64,000 nucleotides of DNA, taken from the NCBI GenBank assembly GCA_017306015.1, contig JAFKJK010000007.1, positions 186,001-250,000 of the forward strand, in the 5' to 3' direction. The notes beneath the pieces are model-generated. The model searched no databases. It saw only the letters and a list, made by a program, of their open reading frames with translations, and was not told the DNA's origin. How positions within the stretch are numbered: the stretch's first letter is position 1; every line of letters begins with the position of its first letter. The position numbers and the translations under genes were made by a program. This document shows positions 49,263-58,459 of this stretch, piece by piece. This stretch comes from Propionibacteriaceae bacterium. Lineage in GTDB: Bacteria > Actinomycetota > Actinomycetes > Propionibacteriales > Propionibacteriaceae.

Positions 49263-49830
49263 CGGGAGAGCCGGTGGGCCTGGCCGCACCCGAATGGCCT
49301 ATGCCGCGCAGGTCCAACAGCCCAGTGCCGATCGTCTTCAGCAGTGCGACGAGTTCCTTGGTGGCCTGCCTCTTGCGCACATAGATGAGCTCAAGGTCGA
49401 CCACCAGCTCGAGCGCGACCCCTTACCGAGCTTGCCCACGTCGTCCTTCGGTCGGACGCCGGCGAGGATCTTGCCGGCTTGTGCGGCGGGCAGGTCCTTC
49501 TTCGCTCCGCCTGCGACAAGCTCCAACACCAACTGGTGGAGCTGACAGATCTTGGTCACGAGCTCTTGGCCAATCCGTCGGCGCCGGTCGACCAACAGCC
49601 CCAACCTCTCCAGATAGCCGAGCTGCACCAAAGTCGCGATTCACACTCTGATCATCAGCGACGACCGGTTGCAGGCCAGTGATGCGGACCCCGACCAGAG
49701 CGATCGAGTGGGCATCGGTGTCGTCGGTCTTGCGGCCCTGACCGGTGGCGAACATCCGCATTCGGGCCGACAGCTTCGCCGGCACACCCACCACCTGCTC
49801 TCCGGTCGCCAGTAATGATGGCTGCTCTTG
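49263..49830 (-). mobile_element. IS110-family transposase fragment (N-terminal half, minus strand)
   Basis: On the minus strand, two frames together match the N-terminal half of an IS110 recombinase: LLATGEQVVGVPAKLSARMR and KTDDTDAHSIALVGVR in one frame, then LGLLVDRRRRIGQELVTKIC, AAQAGKILAGVRPKDDVG and TIGTGLLDLRGIG in others. At least two frameshifts are needed. It is in the opposite orientation to the C-terminal fragment next to it, so these are not simply one element broken by point changes. Confidence 0.65.
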
Positions 49831-49899
49831 TCGGCGAGGCTCTCCCCGGATTGAGGGCGGAGGGAAACCTGCTTTGACGACGACCGCCAATCGGCAGGT

Positions 49900-50349
49900 T
49901 CAAGGACCCGGCGTTCTTCCTGTCGGCCTTCTTGTCGCGATCGGAGTGGACCTGCTGCTCGACGGACTCCTGGTGGGACTGGGCGTCACTTTGGGGTCAA
50001 CTCAAGCAGCCATCTTGACCATCGCGCTCACCAAAGAGATCCTCTTCATCATTCCCCGCTCGCGCCGGAACTGACGCAGGCTGGGATGTCAATACTGGAG
50101 GCCGCCCTCACCTGTTCGGGTTTGAGCTTGGCCACGGCCGTTTGGGCGGTCACAGGCGCTGCGCTGCTGGGAGGCGCAAGCAAGGCACGGCTGGCCGGCG
50201 TCCACGCGTTCGGCGCCACGGCGCTGCTCTACCTGGCGGTCGAAGAACTGTTGGTGGAGGCTCACGAACATGCTGAGACCCCCTTGCTGGCAGGGATGTT
50301 CTTCGCTGGATTCCTCGTGATCTATGTCTTGGCCGAGCTCGGCGGATGA
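49900..50349 (+). pseudogene. ZIP-family metal transporter remnant
   Basis: From about 49920 one frame reads GLLVAIGVDLLLDGLLVGLG and ILTIALTKEILF, membrane segments typical of ZIP transporters. It breaks near 50050. A second frame (50086-50349) continues with VWAVTGAALLGG and VHAFGATALLYLAVEELLVE, including the conserved acidic/His pattern of the last segments. The N-terminal third is missing where IS110 sequence begins. The gene is inactive: truncated by the insertion sequence and frameshifted. Confidence 0.6.
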
Positions 50350-50900
50350 CCATGCGGTAGCCACCTGGGCCATGGTTATCCGGTCCCCAACTCAGCCGAT
50401 TGTCCACGTCATTCATCGTCCGACTCCCGGAGGGCGACCTCCGGCGCCGGGGCGGGCCCTCAAATACGCGACATCCACGGCGGGCCGCTGACCAGGCCCA
50501 AGGCCGGCGACCCTCCCCGAACACCACAGGGTCCGGATGAGGAAGACAGACAAGCGCTACCACCGCGCCGTTGCTATCGCCGGTCGAACTTGGACCCATT
50601 ATCCGTGCGGCGACATGCGGCGAGCTCTCCACCGGCGTTGTTCACCGCCAACGCAAGGCACACGGGGTCCGGAGCGTCGCGATGCCTGAAAGCCGCCCAC
50701 GTCCCGACCGAATAGACCGCGCCGGAATGTCTCTAGCTGGTCACCCGATCCATGGACCCACCGGCAAGGGACCCCGCACGATGGATAGTGCGTTGGACGC
50801 TAGCCCTCGACGCGTTCGCCATCCCCTTCGCCGACCGGCAGGCAGCGGCAAGCGGCCGAGAGAACACCGACCGAAACACCTTCATGGAGAGAGTCCTCGC
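50350..50900. other. Gap without a convincing gene
   Basis: About 550 bases with only overlapping short frames on both strands; no protein family, repeat or promoter was recognised. Confidence 0.5.
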
Positions 50901-52643
50901 TTAGCTGATGCGAATCCCGTACAGCTTCTTGGCGTAGGTGCCGACGACCAGCATGTTGCCGTAGACCGCCGGGGAGGCCTCGATGTTCTGCGACAGCTGA
51001 AGGGTGGAGAAGTCCTTGCCGGTGTTCGGGTCGAACAGGTGAAGGACGCCGCCGGAGTCGCCGACGACGCCGTAGGTGTGGCCGTCCTTGCCGGTGAGCA
51101 GCAGCGGTGAGCTCCAGCCGAAGTGCGGCAGGGTGCGGTTCCACACAACCGCTCCGGTCTTCTTGTCTAGGGCCACGAGGTTGCCCTGCTTGTCGGAGCC
51201 GGTCTTGGCGATGTTGAAGAACACGAGGTCGGACACCTCGCCGGTGCCGAGCACCGGGGTTGCAAGCAGGCCGCCGTTGACCGCCTTGTTGTAGACCGCG
51301 TCCACCTGGTACTGCCAGACCTGCTCGCCGGTCAAGGCGTTGATCTTCTGGATCGTCACCGGGCCGTAGGTTGGAGCGTTGTCGCCCTCGCCACGCTTGT
51401 CCATCTCGTTGCCGGTGTAGATGTATGGTCCGCCGGTCTGCGAGTCATCAAGGACGATGGTGGCGTCGGTGTCGTCGCCCGTCGGTCGCACCCACACGAC
51501 CTGCAGCGTCGTGGCATCCCAGCAGATGATGTTGCCGTCGTTGTCGCCGGCGAACATGAGGTTGCGGTAGGCGGCAGCGGAGCTCTCGATGCCGTGCCGC
51601 GACGAGGCGGGGGTGTTGTAGTTCAGCTTCGTGAACTCAGGGTTGACGCTCACGGTCTTCGCCATCGGGTCGAACTTTGCGTTGAGCTTCACCTTGTACA
51701 CCAAGCCGTTCTCGGCCGGCTCGATCAGGGTGTCGGTGGCGGCGTTGACCAGGGCGGAGGAGTCAAATGCACCCCAGTCACGCGGCGCGCCCGGGTCGGA
51801 CCCGTTCCAGCCCGAGACTTCCTTGTTCTGGATCAGGTCGAAGATCCGGTACCGCCACACCCCCTTGGCTGCGCCGTTCTCATTCAGGCCCATGCCGGAG
51901 TACAGCAGCGGGTAGCCGCGAGGATCGATCGAGCCGGTGCCCTTGAACGCCCAGCCGACGTTGATCGGCGGTTTCGTCTGCTGCCCGGTGGCCAGGTCGA
52001 GCCGGTAGACGTTGCCGTCGACCACGGGGTAGATGACCTCGACGAAGTTCGGGTCGTCGACCTGAGCCTGGGTCAGGCCCATCGCCTGCTTGGTCTCGGT
52101 GGGCCAGTTCACCAGGAGCGGTTGTCCCGTCCAGCCGGCGCCGGCCCAGTGGGAGCCCTCGGCGTAGACGTCGCCGGTGTCCTGCGTCCAGGCCACCTGG
52201 AGCTTCTTCTCGGTCACGTCGGTGGTGCCGTAGACGGGGGCGTCACGGAAGTTGTTGCCACGGAAGGTCAGGACACCGAGGATCTTCGTGTACACGGAGG
52301 GGTCGCCGAAGGCCACCGGCCCGGTGCCCTGGTAGTCCTTGATCACCTGGTTCGTGCCGTCGAGCACCTTCCAGTCAACATTCCCGGAGCCGCCGACCAG
52401 CGGACGGGTGAACGCGCCGTTCCCGACCGCGGTCGGTGCCACATAGCCCGGTAGGGCGGACAGGTGCAGGGCGAGGTGCACGGGGTCGGATTCGGAACTG
52501 CGGCTCGGCGACCTGGTGGCGGTGGGTGAGTTCGGACGAGGTCCGCTCGCGATCTCGTCGGAGCTGGAGCACGCCACCAGCGTGAGCAGGGCCGCCGAAG
52601 CTAGCGCGATCACGACAGGGCGCGCCCCACGGAACTTTGTCAT
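50901..52643 (-). CDS. PQQ-binding-like beta-propeller lipoprotein
   Basis: About 580 residues from ATG 52643; the frame is open further upstream but without a ribosome site. The signal peptide ends LTLVACSSS (lipobox), so it is lipid-anchored outside the membrane. At least six propeller blades are visible, each with the pattern of an Asp-x-x-Thr-Gly turn followed by W: LDLATGQQTKPP, WDATTLQVVW, INALTGEQVWQYQ, LDKKTGAVVWNRT and FDPNTGKDFSTLQ. Such proteins may be scaffolds (like BamB) or quinoprotein-like enzymes. No cytochrome c motif is seen. It lies alone between rearranged stretches. Confidence 0.8.
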   Translation of the reverse strand: MTKFRGARPVVIALASAALLTLVACSSSDEIASGPRPNSPTATRSPSRSSESDPVHLALHLSALPGYVAPTAVGNGAFTRPLVGGSGNVDWKVLDGTNQVIKDYQGTGPVAFGDPSVYTKILGVLTFRGNNFRDAPVYGTTDVTEKKLQVAWTQDTGDVYAEGSHWAGAGWTGQPLLVNWPTETKQAMGLTQAQVDDPNFVEVIYPVVDGNVYRLDLATGQQTKPPINVGWAFKGTGSIDPRGYPLLYSGMGLNENGAAKGVWRYRIFDLIQNKEVSGWNGSDPGAPRDWGAFDSSALVNAATDTLIEPAENGLVYKVKLNAKFDPMAKTVSVNPEFTKLNYNTPASSRHGIESSAAAYRNLMFAGDNDGNIICWDATTLQVVWVRPTGDDTDATIVLDDSQTGGPYIYTGNEMDKRGEGDNAPTYGPVTIQKINALTGEQVWQYQVDAVYNKAVNGGLLATPVLGTGEVSDLVFFNIAKTGSDKQGNLVALDKKTGAVVWNRTLPHFGWSSPLLLTGKDGHTYGVVGDSGGVLHLFDPNTGKDFSTLQLSQNIEASPAVYGNMLVVGTYAKKLYGIRIS

Positions 52644-52939
52644 GCAATGGCCTTTCAGGAAGCGGGAACCGCTTCGTGAGTCTACGTTGCGGCTCGTCGT
52701 CACCGGATCTTGGGGGACTCGGTTGCTCGGACTCGAGGATCCTGCGGCCGGATCTGGAGTTGGGTTTCTCGACGGGTAGTCGTCGTCGCAGTTTGCGCTC
52801 GTCACTTGCCGGACTTCCCTCAGGCTCACCCGCTGCAGCCTTGCAGGTTTGATCGGGGAGTGTGAGCTGAGCAATGCTGGCCAGCTGCGCCCGCGACGTA
52901 TGTGATTCCACCTCTAGGGCCTGGTCGGTGCCCTCAGGG

Positions 52940-53140
52940 TCTGGTTCCGCCCACGCGAGGCACGGGCGGACATGGGAGACGTCGCCTATCAGCTCGATCA
53001 AGATGCGGAGGGTGCCCGAACCACCGTGGAACTGAAGCTGCCGGTCGTCCTCGCCTCCCGTTGGAGGCGCCCTCACTGGTCGCCAATCCCCCTGACGACC
53101 AGTCGGTCGAAGCCGGTGAGGATCCAGCCCGAGCTGCGTG
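52940..53140 (-). pseudogene. DinB-family gene remnant
   Basis: The minus strand reads SGWILTGFDRLVVRGIGDQ, close to LEWILTDFDRLVAGADADQ of the DinB gene at 34.7 kb, and is followed by stops and unrelated frames. Only the first helix is recognisable. The surrounding stretch from 52644 to 53365 otherwise holds no gene. Confidence 0.45.
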
Positions 53141-53365
53141 ATTGTCTGGTACGACAACCGCCCGCGCGGCTTGCCCGCGCCGACCTGGGTGGGGCAGGTT
53201 GACGCTTGTCAGCGATGTGGGATCAGGATCGCCGACGTCGCGATGATGGGCGAAGCCGACGTCTCCAGCCCATCGCTTGCGAACACGTCCGCCTGGGCCG
53301 GAGTGCGGGTTTGGTGGGTGGGGGCCTGGCGTTGTCCCCGTGGCACGGCCACGGCCTTCACGACG

Positions 53366-53384
53366 GTAAGGTTTGCCTAACCAC
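53366..53384 (+). promoter_or_regulatory. DtxR-family metal-repressor box upstream of the Nramp-related gene
   Basis: GGTTTGCC and the TAACC that follows give a dyad of the type TAAGGTTTGCCTAACC. It matches about 14 of 19 positions of the DtxR/IdeR consensus and lies 19 bases upstream of ATG 53404. A Fe- or Mn-loaded repressor is the expected ligand. Confidence 0.65.
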
Positions 53385-53403
53385 ATCGTTCAAGGGGTTA
53401 GGC

Positions 53404-54720
53404 ATGTTCGACACCAGTCCGGCCCCGAGCACCCTGACCTCCACAGCGGTCGCTGACCCCGCCGCGGCGCCGGTGGATGGTGGCGGGCGTCGGCGGGTGG
53501 CTCTTCGGTTGCTGGTGATGCTGGGGCCCGGGCTGATGGTGATGCTGGCCGACACCGACGCGGGCAGTGTGATCACCGCCGCGCAGTCGGGTGCCCGGTA
53601 CGGTTACCAGTTGGTTGCCGCTCAGCTCGTCTTGATTCCGATCTTGTACCTGGTGCAGGAGACCACCGCTCGACTCGGGCTAGTGACCGGTCAGGGCCAC
53701 GGCGCCTTGATCCGGGCCACATTCGGGCGCGGCTGGGCGTTGCTGTCGGCCGGCACGCTATTTGTGGCCTGCATCGGCGCTCTGATTACCGAGTTCGCGG
53801 GCATCGCCGGAGTGGGTGAGCTCGTGGGACTGCCGCGGCTGGCCACACTCGGACTCGCCGCTGGTGCTATCACGACGCTGCTCCTGGCGGGTCGCTACCG
53901 CCGGATCGAGCTAGTCGGCGTGGCCATTGGGGCGCTGGAACTACTGTTCATCCCGGCTGCCATCATGGCTCATCCCGACACGAGTGCCGTTCTGGCTGGC
54001 CTGGCCCACCCCATTAGCGCCGACAGGGCCTATATGACTCTGCTCGCCGCGAACGTCGGGGCGGTGATCATGCCGTGGATGGTGTTCTACCAGCAGGAAG
54101 CCGTGATCGACAAAGGCCGGCGAGGGCTGTCCCTGCGCCAAGCGCTGCGCTCGGCCCGCCTGGACACCGCCGTCGGGTCGGTCATCACCCAAGCCGTGAT
54201 GATCGCGGTCCTGGTGGCCACCGCCGCCACCATCGGGGCCTCCCACCCCGGCGCTGACCTAAACAGCATCGGCGCCATCGCCGACGGGCTGGGCGTCTTC
54301 CTCGGCCACACCCAGGCCGTGACCCTCTTCGGCCTGGGCATGGTGGGTGCCGCCGTCGTTGCAGTACTAGTGGTGGCCCTCGCTGGTGCTTGGGGTATGG
54401 CGGAGGTCCTCGGCTGGCGGCACAGCCTCAACGACTCCCCTCGACGGGCTCGTGGCTTCTACGCCCTGGCCGTGGGCGCGACCCTGGCCGGCGCCGTCCT
54501 GGTCGTGCTGGTCCCGGACCTGGTGAACCTGTCCGTCGACATCGAGGTGATGAATGCCGCGTTGCTGCCGATCGTGCTCGGTTTCCTGCTCGCCCTGGAA
54601 CGACGCGCCCTGCCCGCAGACCTGCGGATGCGCGGCCTCTGGCGTGTCGCCACCTACACAGTCGTCGCGGCTCTCATCGGCCTCGGTCTGTTCACCGCAG
54701 TCCAGGCTCTGGCCAGCTAA
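53404..54720 (+). CDS. Nramp-related divalent metal transporter with non-canonical site
   Basis: About 438 residues from ATG 53404, behind AAGGGG. Eleven membrane segments follow the Nramp layout. The canonical DPGN of the first segment reads DAGS (in ADTDAGSVITAAQSGARYGY, residues 52-55). The MPH of the sixth segment reads MPW (IMPWMVFYQQEAV). These residues bind the metal in classical Mn/Fe transporters, so the substrate may differ; Nramp-related magnesium transporters are one known divergent branch. Regulation by the DtxR-like box nevertheless points to Fe or Mn. Confidence 0.85.
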   Translation: MFDTSPAPSTLTSTAVADPAAAPVDGGGRRRVALRLLVMLGPGLMVMLADTDAGSVITAAQSGARYGYQLVAAQLVLIPILYLVQETTARLGLVTGQGHGALIRATFGRGWALLSAGTLFVACIGALITEFAGIAGVGELVGLPRLATLGLAAGAITTLLLAGRYRRIELVGVAIGALELLFIPAAIMAHPDTSAVLAGLAHPISADRAYMTLLAANVGAVIMPWMVFYQQEAVIDKGRRGLSLRQALRSARLDTAVGSVITQAVMIAVLVATAATIGASHPGADLNSIGAIADGLGVFLGHTQAVTLFGLGMVGAAVVAVLVVALAGAWGMAEVLGWRHSLNDSPRRARGFYALAVGATLAGAVLVVLVPDLVNLSVDIEVMNAALLPIVLGFLLALERRALPADLRMRGLWRVATYTVVAALIGLGLFTAVQALAS

Positions 54721-54839
54721 GTCGCTCACCTGAGCGCCCGGTACAAGACGAACGCACCCATCGAGCTGGAACACGGAATGGTGCCCGTGCTTTCATGGCC
54801 GCTCGCTGCCCGTGAAGACGGCTGCCGACACCCTGATGT

Positions 54840-55400
54840 TGCTCTGCCGGGATGGGCAGGTCGGGGACCAGCCTTGCAAAGCCGCGATCGGGGTCGACCT
54901 GGAAGCCACAGGACACCCTAGGGACCGGCACGGGCAAGGCAGTGGCGATTCAGCCGAGTTCCCGGACATGACGGGCCACGACCAGAGGCCGATGTACCCC
55001 GCCCCAACCGAGGCGCGGCCGACGCTGAGCTTAGACGTGTTCCTTGCCAAGTGGGGCCGGCCCTTCCCGGCGACAATCGGGCTGTGGCGCAACGCGTGTG
55101 AAGAGACTTCACCCCGTTCCTGGCCCACGACGTCGAGGTCCTCCGCGTGCTGTGCTTCACCAACGCGATCGAATCGTTGAACGCCAGGTTCCGCCGGGCG
55201 GGTCGGGGCCCTGGGCCACTTCCCAACCCAGCAAGCCGCGATGAAGACCCCTGTATCTGCTCACTGGATCACTGCGCCCCAAGGGCACCGGTCAGACACG
55301 ATGGGCTGCGCGGTCGAAGCCCCGCCCTGAACGCGTACGCCATCACCTTCGCCGACGGTATGCCGGCCACAACAGAGAACCGCCAACGATGAACGCCATT
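54840..55400 (+). mobile_element. IS256-family transposase remnant
   Basis: Plus-strand frames contain KAAIGVDLEATGH, FPATIGLWRNACEE, FTNAIESLNARFRRAGRG and PALNAYAITFADGMPATTEN in order, spread over two or more frames. These match the C-terminal half of IS256-type transposases (TTNAIESLNARYRRA is the family hallmark). The N-terminal half and the catalytic core are missing or decayed. The region has no active gene. Confidence 0.65.
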
Positions 55401-55425
55401 TACACCGTTCGTCGGACAGACCCGG

Positions 55426-55447
55426 CTTTACTTCGTCTTTACGTTTC
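55426..55447 (+). promoter_or_regulatory. Tandem 11-bp repeat upstream of the second SHOCT operon
   Basis: CTTTACTTCGT is followed directly by CTTTACGTTTC. It corresponds to 30640-30661 in sequence and in distance to the SHOCT start. The following 30 bases, up to GGTTAGGA, are also conserved between the two operons. Confidence 0.55.
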
Positions 55448-55531
55448 GTGCGGGGTGAAGGTTAGGAGCGGCTGGGAGGCTCGAGTCTCGGATGGCCCGC
55501 AGGTCATCGGTACTGGACGGGAGACGAAGAC

Positions 55532-55804
55532 ATGATGGGTTGGGGCGGTATGGGTTGGGGCGGCATGGGATGGGCGGGGATGGTCGGGATGGTCCTGTTC
55601 TGGGTCGTGCTGATCGCGGTGATCGTGTGGGCGGTGGGCAGGTTGTTGCCGGCACGCCAGGCCCCGCCGGGCCCCTCCGCGGCGAACTCGGAATCTGCGC
55701 AGGAGATTCTGGATCGTCGCTACGCCCGTGGTGAGATCGACCTGGAGACCTACCAGGCGCAGCGTGCGGTGCTGGCTGCGGCGCGGAACGAGCGTTTGCG
55801 ATGA
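55532..55804 (+). CDS. SHOCT-domain small membrane protein (second copy)
   Basis: About 90 residues from ATG 55532. Met/Gly/Trp-rich start (MMGWGGMGWGGMGWAG), one membrane segment (VGMVLFWVVLIAVIVWAVG) and the SHOCT motif ILDRRYARGEIDLETYQAQR, which is identical to that of the first copy. It starts a four-gene operon of the same order as at 30748. The next gene overlaps its stop as ATGA. Confidence 0.8.
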   Translation: MMGWGGMGWGGMGWAGMVGMVLFWVVLIAVIVWAVGRLLPARQAPPGPSAANSESAQEILDRRYARGEIDLETYQAQRAVLAAARNERLR

Positions 55805-56571
55805 CCACCCCCGCTGGTGTGCCCCGAAGGTCCCGATGGGTGCCGTGGACGGTCCTGGCGGTGGCGAGCATGCTGTTGGCCGGGTCGGTCGCGTTCGCCG
55901 CTTCGAGCGGGACGCCGGGGCCGCAGCCGGTTGATCAGCGTCCAGTCGCGCCCAGCGACCCCCAGGTGCCTTGGTCAGGAGTGCGCCCTACCGGGTCAGG
56001 AAGTGCCACGGGCGGGATGATGGGCGACCGCAGGGGCGGCATGATGGGCGACCGGCGAGGCGGCATGATGGGTGGCCCGGCGGGCGGTGCGACTCAGGGC
56101 GGGCCGGTGTGGTTGGTGGGGGATGGCACGTCGGTCGCGACGATTGCCCAGGCTCGGGCGCGGGCGGCTGAGGCGGCGGCGCCGCGTCAGCTCCATCCCG
56201 GTGAGGTGATGCAGTTCAGCCTGAACTTCTATGTCGAGCTGAAGGATTCCGCAGGTGCGTCTGTGGCCGAAGTGCTGGTGGATCCGGCCGGGGGTTCGGT
56301 GGTCACTGAGTTCGGACCCGCCATGATGTGGAACGCGGTTAATACGACAAGGCCGATCGGGGTCCAGCGGGCGGCTGCGATCGCCGGCGAATGGCTGGCA
56401 GCGAACCGTCCGGCGGAGTCGGTGGGAAGCACCGACTCCTTTCCGGGGCATTACACGATGGACACGGTGTCCGGTGGCAATACGGTAGGGATGCTGTCCG
56501 TGAACGCCGCCACGGGCGCCGCCTGGTATCACACGTGGCATGGGACGTTCATCGCGAAGGAGGACGCCTGA
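55801..56571 (+). CDS. Membrane-anchored or secreted Met/Gly-rich protein (second copy)
   Basis: 256 residues. N-terminal membrane segment (WTVLAVASMLLAGSVAFAAS), then a linker with three GGMMGDRR-like repeats, then a C-domain very similar to that of the 31017 protein (GEVMQFSLNFYVELKDSAGA, FGPAMMWN, ending GTFIAKEDA). The Met-rich linker is well suited to bind Cu(I) or Ag(I). It is coupled to the SHOCT gene by a 4-base overlap, and the regulator gene starts three bases after its stop. Confidence 0.7.
   Translation: MTTPAGVPRRSRWVPWTVLAVASMLLAGSVAFAASSGTPGPQPVDQRPVAPSDPQVPWSGVRPTGSGSATGGMMGDRRGGMMGDRRGGMMGGPAGGATQGGPVWLVGDGTSVATIAQARARAAEAAAPRQLHPGEVMQFSLNFYVELKDSAGASVAEVLVDPAGGSVVTEFGPAMMWNAVNTTRPIGVQRAAAIAGEWLAANRPAESVGSTDSFPGHYTMDTVSGGNTVGMLSVNAATGAAWYHTWHGTFIAKEDA
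56011..56082 (+). repeat. 24-bp tandem repeat coding a Met-rich linker
   Basis: Three 24-base units (56011-56034, 56035-56058, 56059-56082), the first two nearly identical and the third diverged in its last part, each encode Gly-Gly-Met-Met-Gly and three further residues. The linker of the paralogue at 31.25 kb is built from an unrelated 6-bp repeat. Confidence 0.85.
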
Positions 56572-56573
56572 CC

Positions 56574-57287
56574 GTGGTGCCGCCGATAAAGCTGCAGGCG
56601 CTGGTCGTTGACGATGAGCCGAGCCTTGTCCGGGTGGTCGAGGGCTATCTTGTCCAGGACGGTTTCGAGGTCCGCACGGCAGGCGACGGCGAGACGGCCC
56701 TGTCCCTGGCGCGCGACTCCGAGCCTGACCTCGTGGTGCTCGACCTAGGGTTGCCCGGCATGGACGGGACGGAGGTGTGCCGGGAGTTGCGTACCTTCAG
56801 CCGGTGCTACGTGCTGATGTTGACGGCACGCGCGGACGAGGTGGACATGCTTGTCGGGCTAGGTGTCGGAGCCGACGACTACATGACCAAGCCGTTCTCA
56901 CCGCGCACCCTGATGGCACGCATCCACACCCTGCTGCGACGCCCTCGCACTGCCGGAAGCCACATAGGGCAGGACGATGATGAGCGCAGCTTCGGTGACC
57001 TCGTCCTCGACACCCCGGCGCACGAGGTCAGGATCGGGCACTCCCTGATCCCACTCACGCCCATCGAATACAACCTGCTGGAGACGCTGAGCAGTCGTCC
57101 GCGAATGGTGTTCACACGGCAACAACTGCTCGAAGCGGTGTGGGAGGCCACAGCCGGCGTGGCCAGCGACGAGCATCTGGTCGACATCCATATCGGCCAT
57201 TTGAGGCGCAAGCTGGGCGACGACGCGAAGGCGGCGCGCTACATCCTCACGGTGCGCGGGGTCGGCTTCCGGATGGGGCCGGGATGA
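56574..57287 (+). CDS. OmpR/PhoB-family response regulator (second copy)
   Basis: About 237 residues from GTG 56574, two bases after the previous stop (GTG 56577 is also possible). The receiver has VVDDEPSLVRVVEGYL, VVLDLGLPGMDG and TKPFSPRTLMARI. The winged helix has LTPIEYNLLETLSSRP and ends RGVGFRMGPG. It differs from the 31772 regulator mainly in the linker between the domains. It overlaps the kinase gene as ATGA. Expected target: the tandem repeat at 55426, and possibly the one at 30640. Confidence 0.88.
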   Translation: MVPPIKLQALVVDDEPSLVRVVEGYLVQDGFEVRTAGDGETALSLARDSEPDLVVLDLGLPGMDGTEVCRELRTFSRCYVLMLTARADEVDMLVGLGVGADDYMTKPFSPRTLMARIHTLLRRPRTAGSHIGQDDDERSFGDLVLDTPAHEVRIGHSLIPLTPIEYNLLETLSSRPRMVFTRQQLLEAVWEATAGVASDEHLVDIHIGHLRRKLGDDAKAARYILTVRGVGFRMGPG

Positions 57288-58459
57288 CGCCCCAGCCGAC
57301 CCGGTCGAGGCTGGCCGGGCTGGGCTTGCCCGCCCGGCTCCTGTTGAACAACCTGCTCGTGATCGTCGCCGGGGCCAGCACCGTTCTGGTCACCGCCCTC
57401 CTGGTGGCACCTGCTGTCTTCCAGGCACACCTGCAGAGTGTGATGCCGATACCAGATGCCGCGTTGCAGGATCACGTCACCCGCGCCTTCGACCAGGCGA
57501 TCCTGGTTTCGCTGGCCGTAGGTGTGGGCATCGCCTGCCTCACCGCGACCGCCATCAGCTGGCTTGCTGCACGCAGGCTCGCCGCCCCCGTCTCGGATGC
57601 TGCCGATGCCGCCGCCGGCCTGGCCGACGGCAATCTCGACGCCCGCGTGACGGACCCCGGGATGGGGCCGGAGTTCGCCAAGCTCGCGTCGTCGGTGAAC
57701 GAACTCGGCGATCGACTCCAGGCAACAGAAGCCACCAGGCGTCAGCTCACCGCCGAGCTTGCCCACCAGCTCCGCACCCCGATCGCATCCATCCGGGCCA
57801 CCGTCGAAGCGGTGCGCGAGGGCGTCCTTCCCACCGACGAGGAGACCCTCGAAACACTCGGCTACCAGAGCAACCGCCTCAGCCGTCTGGTGGATGACCT
57901 GGAAGTTGTGTCCCGTGCCGAGGAGCGCCAGCTCCTGCTCGCCGCCGAGCCTGTCGCGATCTCGGATCTGGTCGACTCGGCCGCGGCAGCCAACCGCGAC
58001 AGATACCGGGCTGCCGGCGTCCTCCTTGGCACATGGGTCGCACCTGACATGCCAACCGTGACCATCGACCCCGACCGCATCCAGGAAGTACTCGGCAACC
58101 TCCTCGACAACGCCCTTCGGCACACTCCCCGGGGCGGCAGCGTCGAACTGGCCGCACGGGCGGTGCACGATCAGTGGGGCCCGAGGGTCCTCATGGAGGT
58201 GACAGATACCGGCACCGGACTCACCGCCTCCGACACCGAGCGGATCTTCGACAGATTCGTGAAGGCCCCGGACAGTCCCGGCACAGGACTCGGGCTCGCC
58301 ATCGCCAGAGCGATCGTCGAGGCACACCACGGCACCCTCACCGCCCACAGCGCCGGACCGGGAAAGGGGGCGCGATTCGCCATCACGCTCCCCGCCCGCG
58401 CCTCCCACGACGCCGGTCCGAGAACCTCGCCGAGAGGTTCACCTCGTCCCCGTCCCTAG
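57284..58459 (+). CDS. Membrane sensor histidine kinase (second copy)
   Basis: 391 residues from ATG 57284. Two membrane segments flank a short external loop of about 25 residues, as in the 32488 kinase. The H-box is ELAHQLRTPIASIRATVEAV, the N-box NLLDNALRHTPRGG, and the G-boxes DTGTGL and GTGLGLAIARAI. It is the last gene of the second SHOCT operon. The external loop differs from that of the first kinase more than the catalytic part does, so the two may sense different signals. Confidence 0.88.
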   Translation: MTPQPTRSRLAGLGLPARLLLNNLLVIVAGASTVLVTALLVAPAVFQAHLQSVMPIPDAALQDHVTRAFDQAILVSLAVGVGIACLTATAISWLAARRLAAPVSDAADAAAGLADGNLDARVTDPGMGPEFAKLASSVNELGDRLQATEATRRQLTAELAHQLRTPIASIRATVEAVREGVLPTDEETLETLGYQSNRLSRLVDDLEVVSRAEERQLLLAAEPVAISDLVDSAAAANRDRYRAAGVLLGTWVAPDMPTVTIDPDRIQEVLGNLLDNALRHTPRGGSVELAARAVHDQWGPRVLMEVTDTGTGLTASDTERIFDRFVKAPDSPGTGLGLAIARAIVEAHHGTLTAHSAGPGKGARFAITLPARASHDAGPRTSPRGSPRPRP

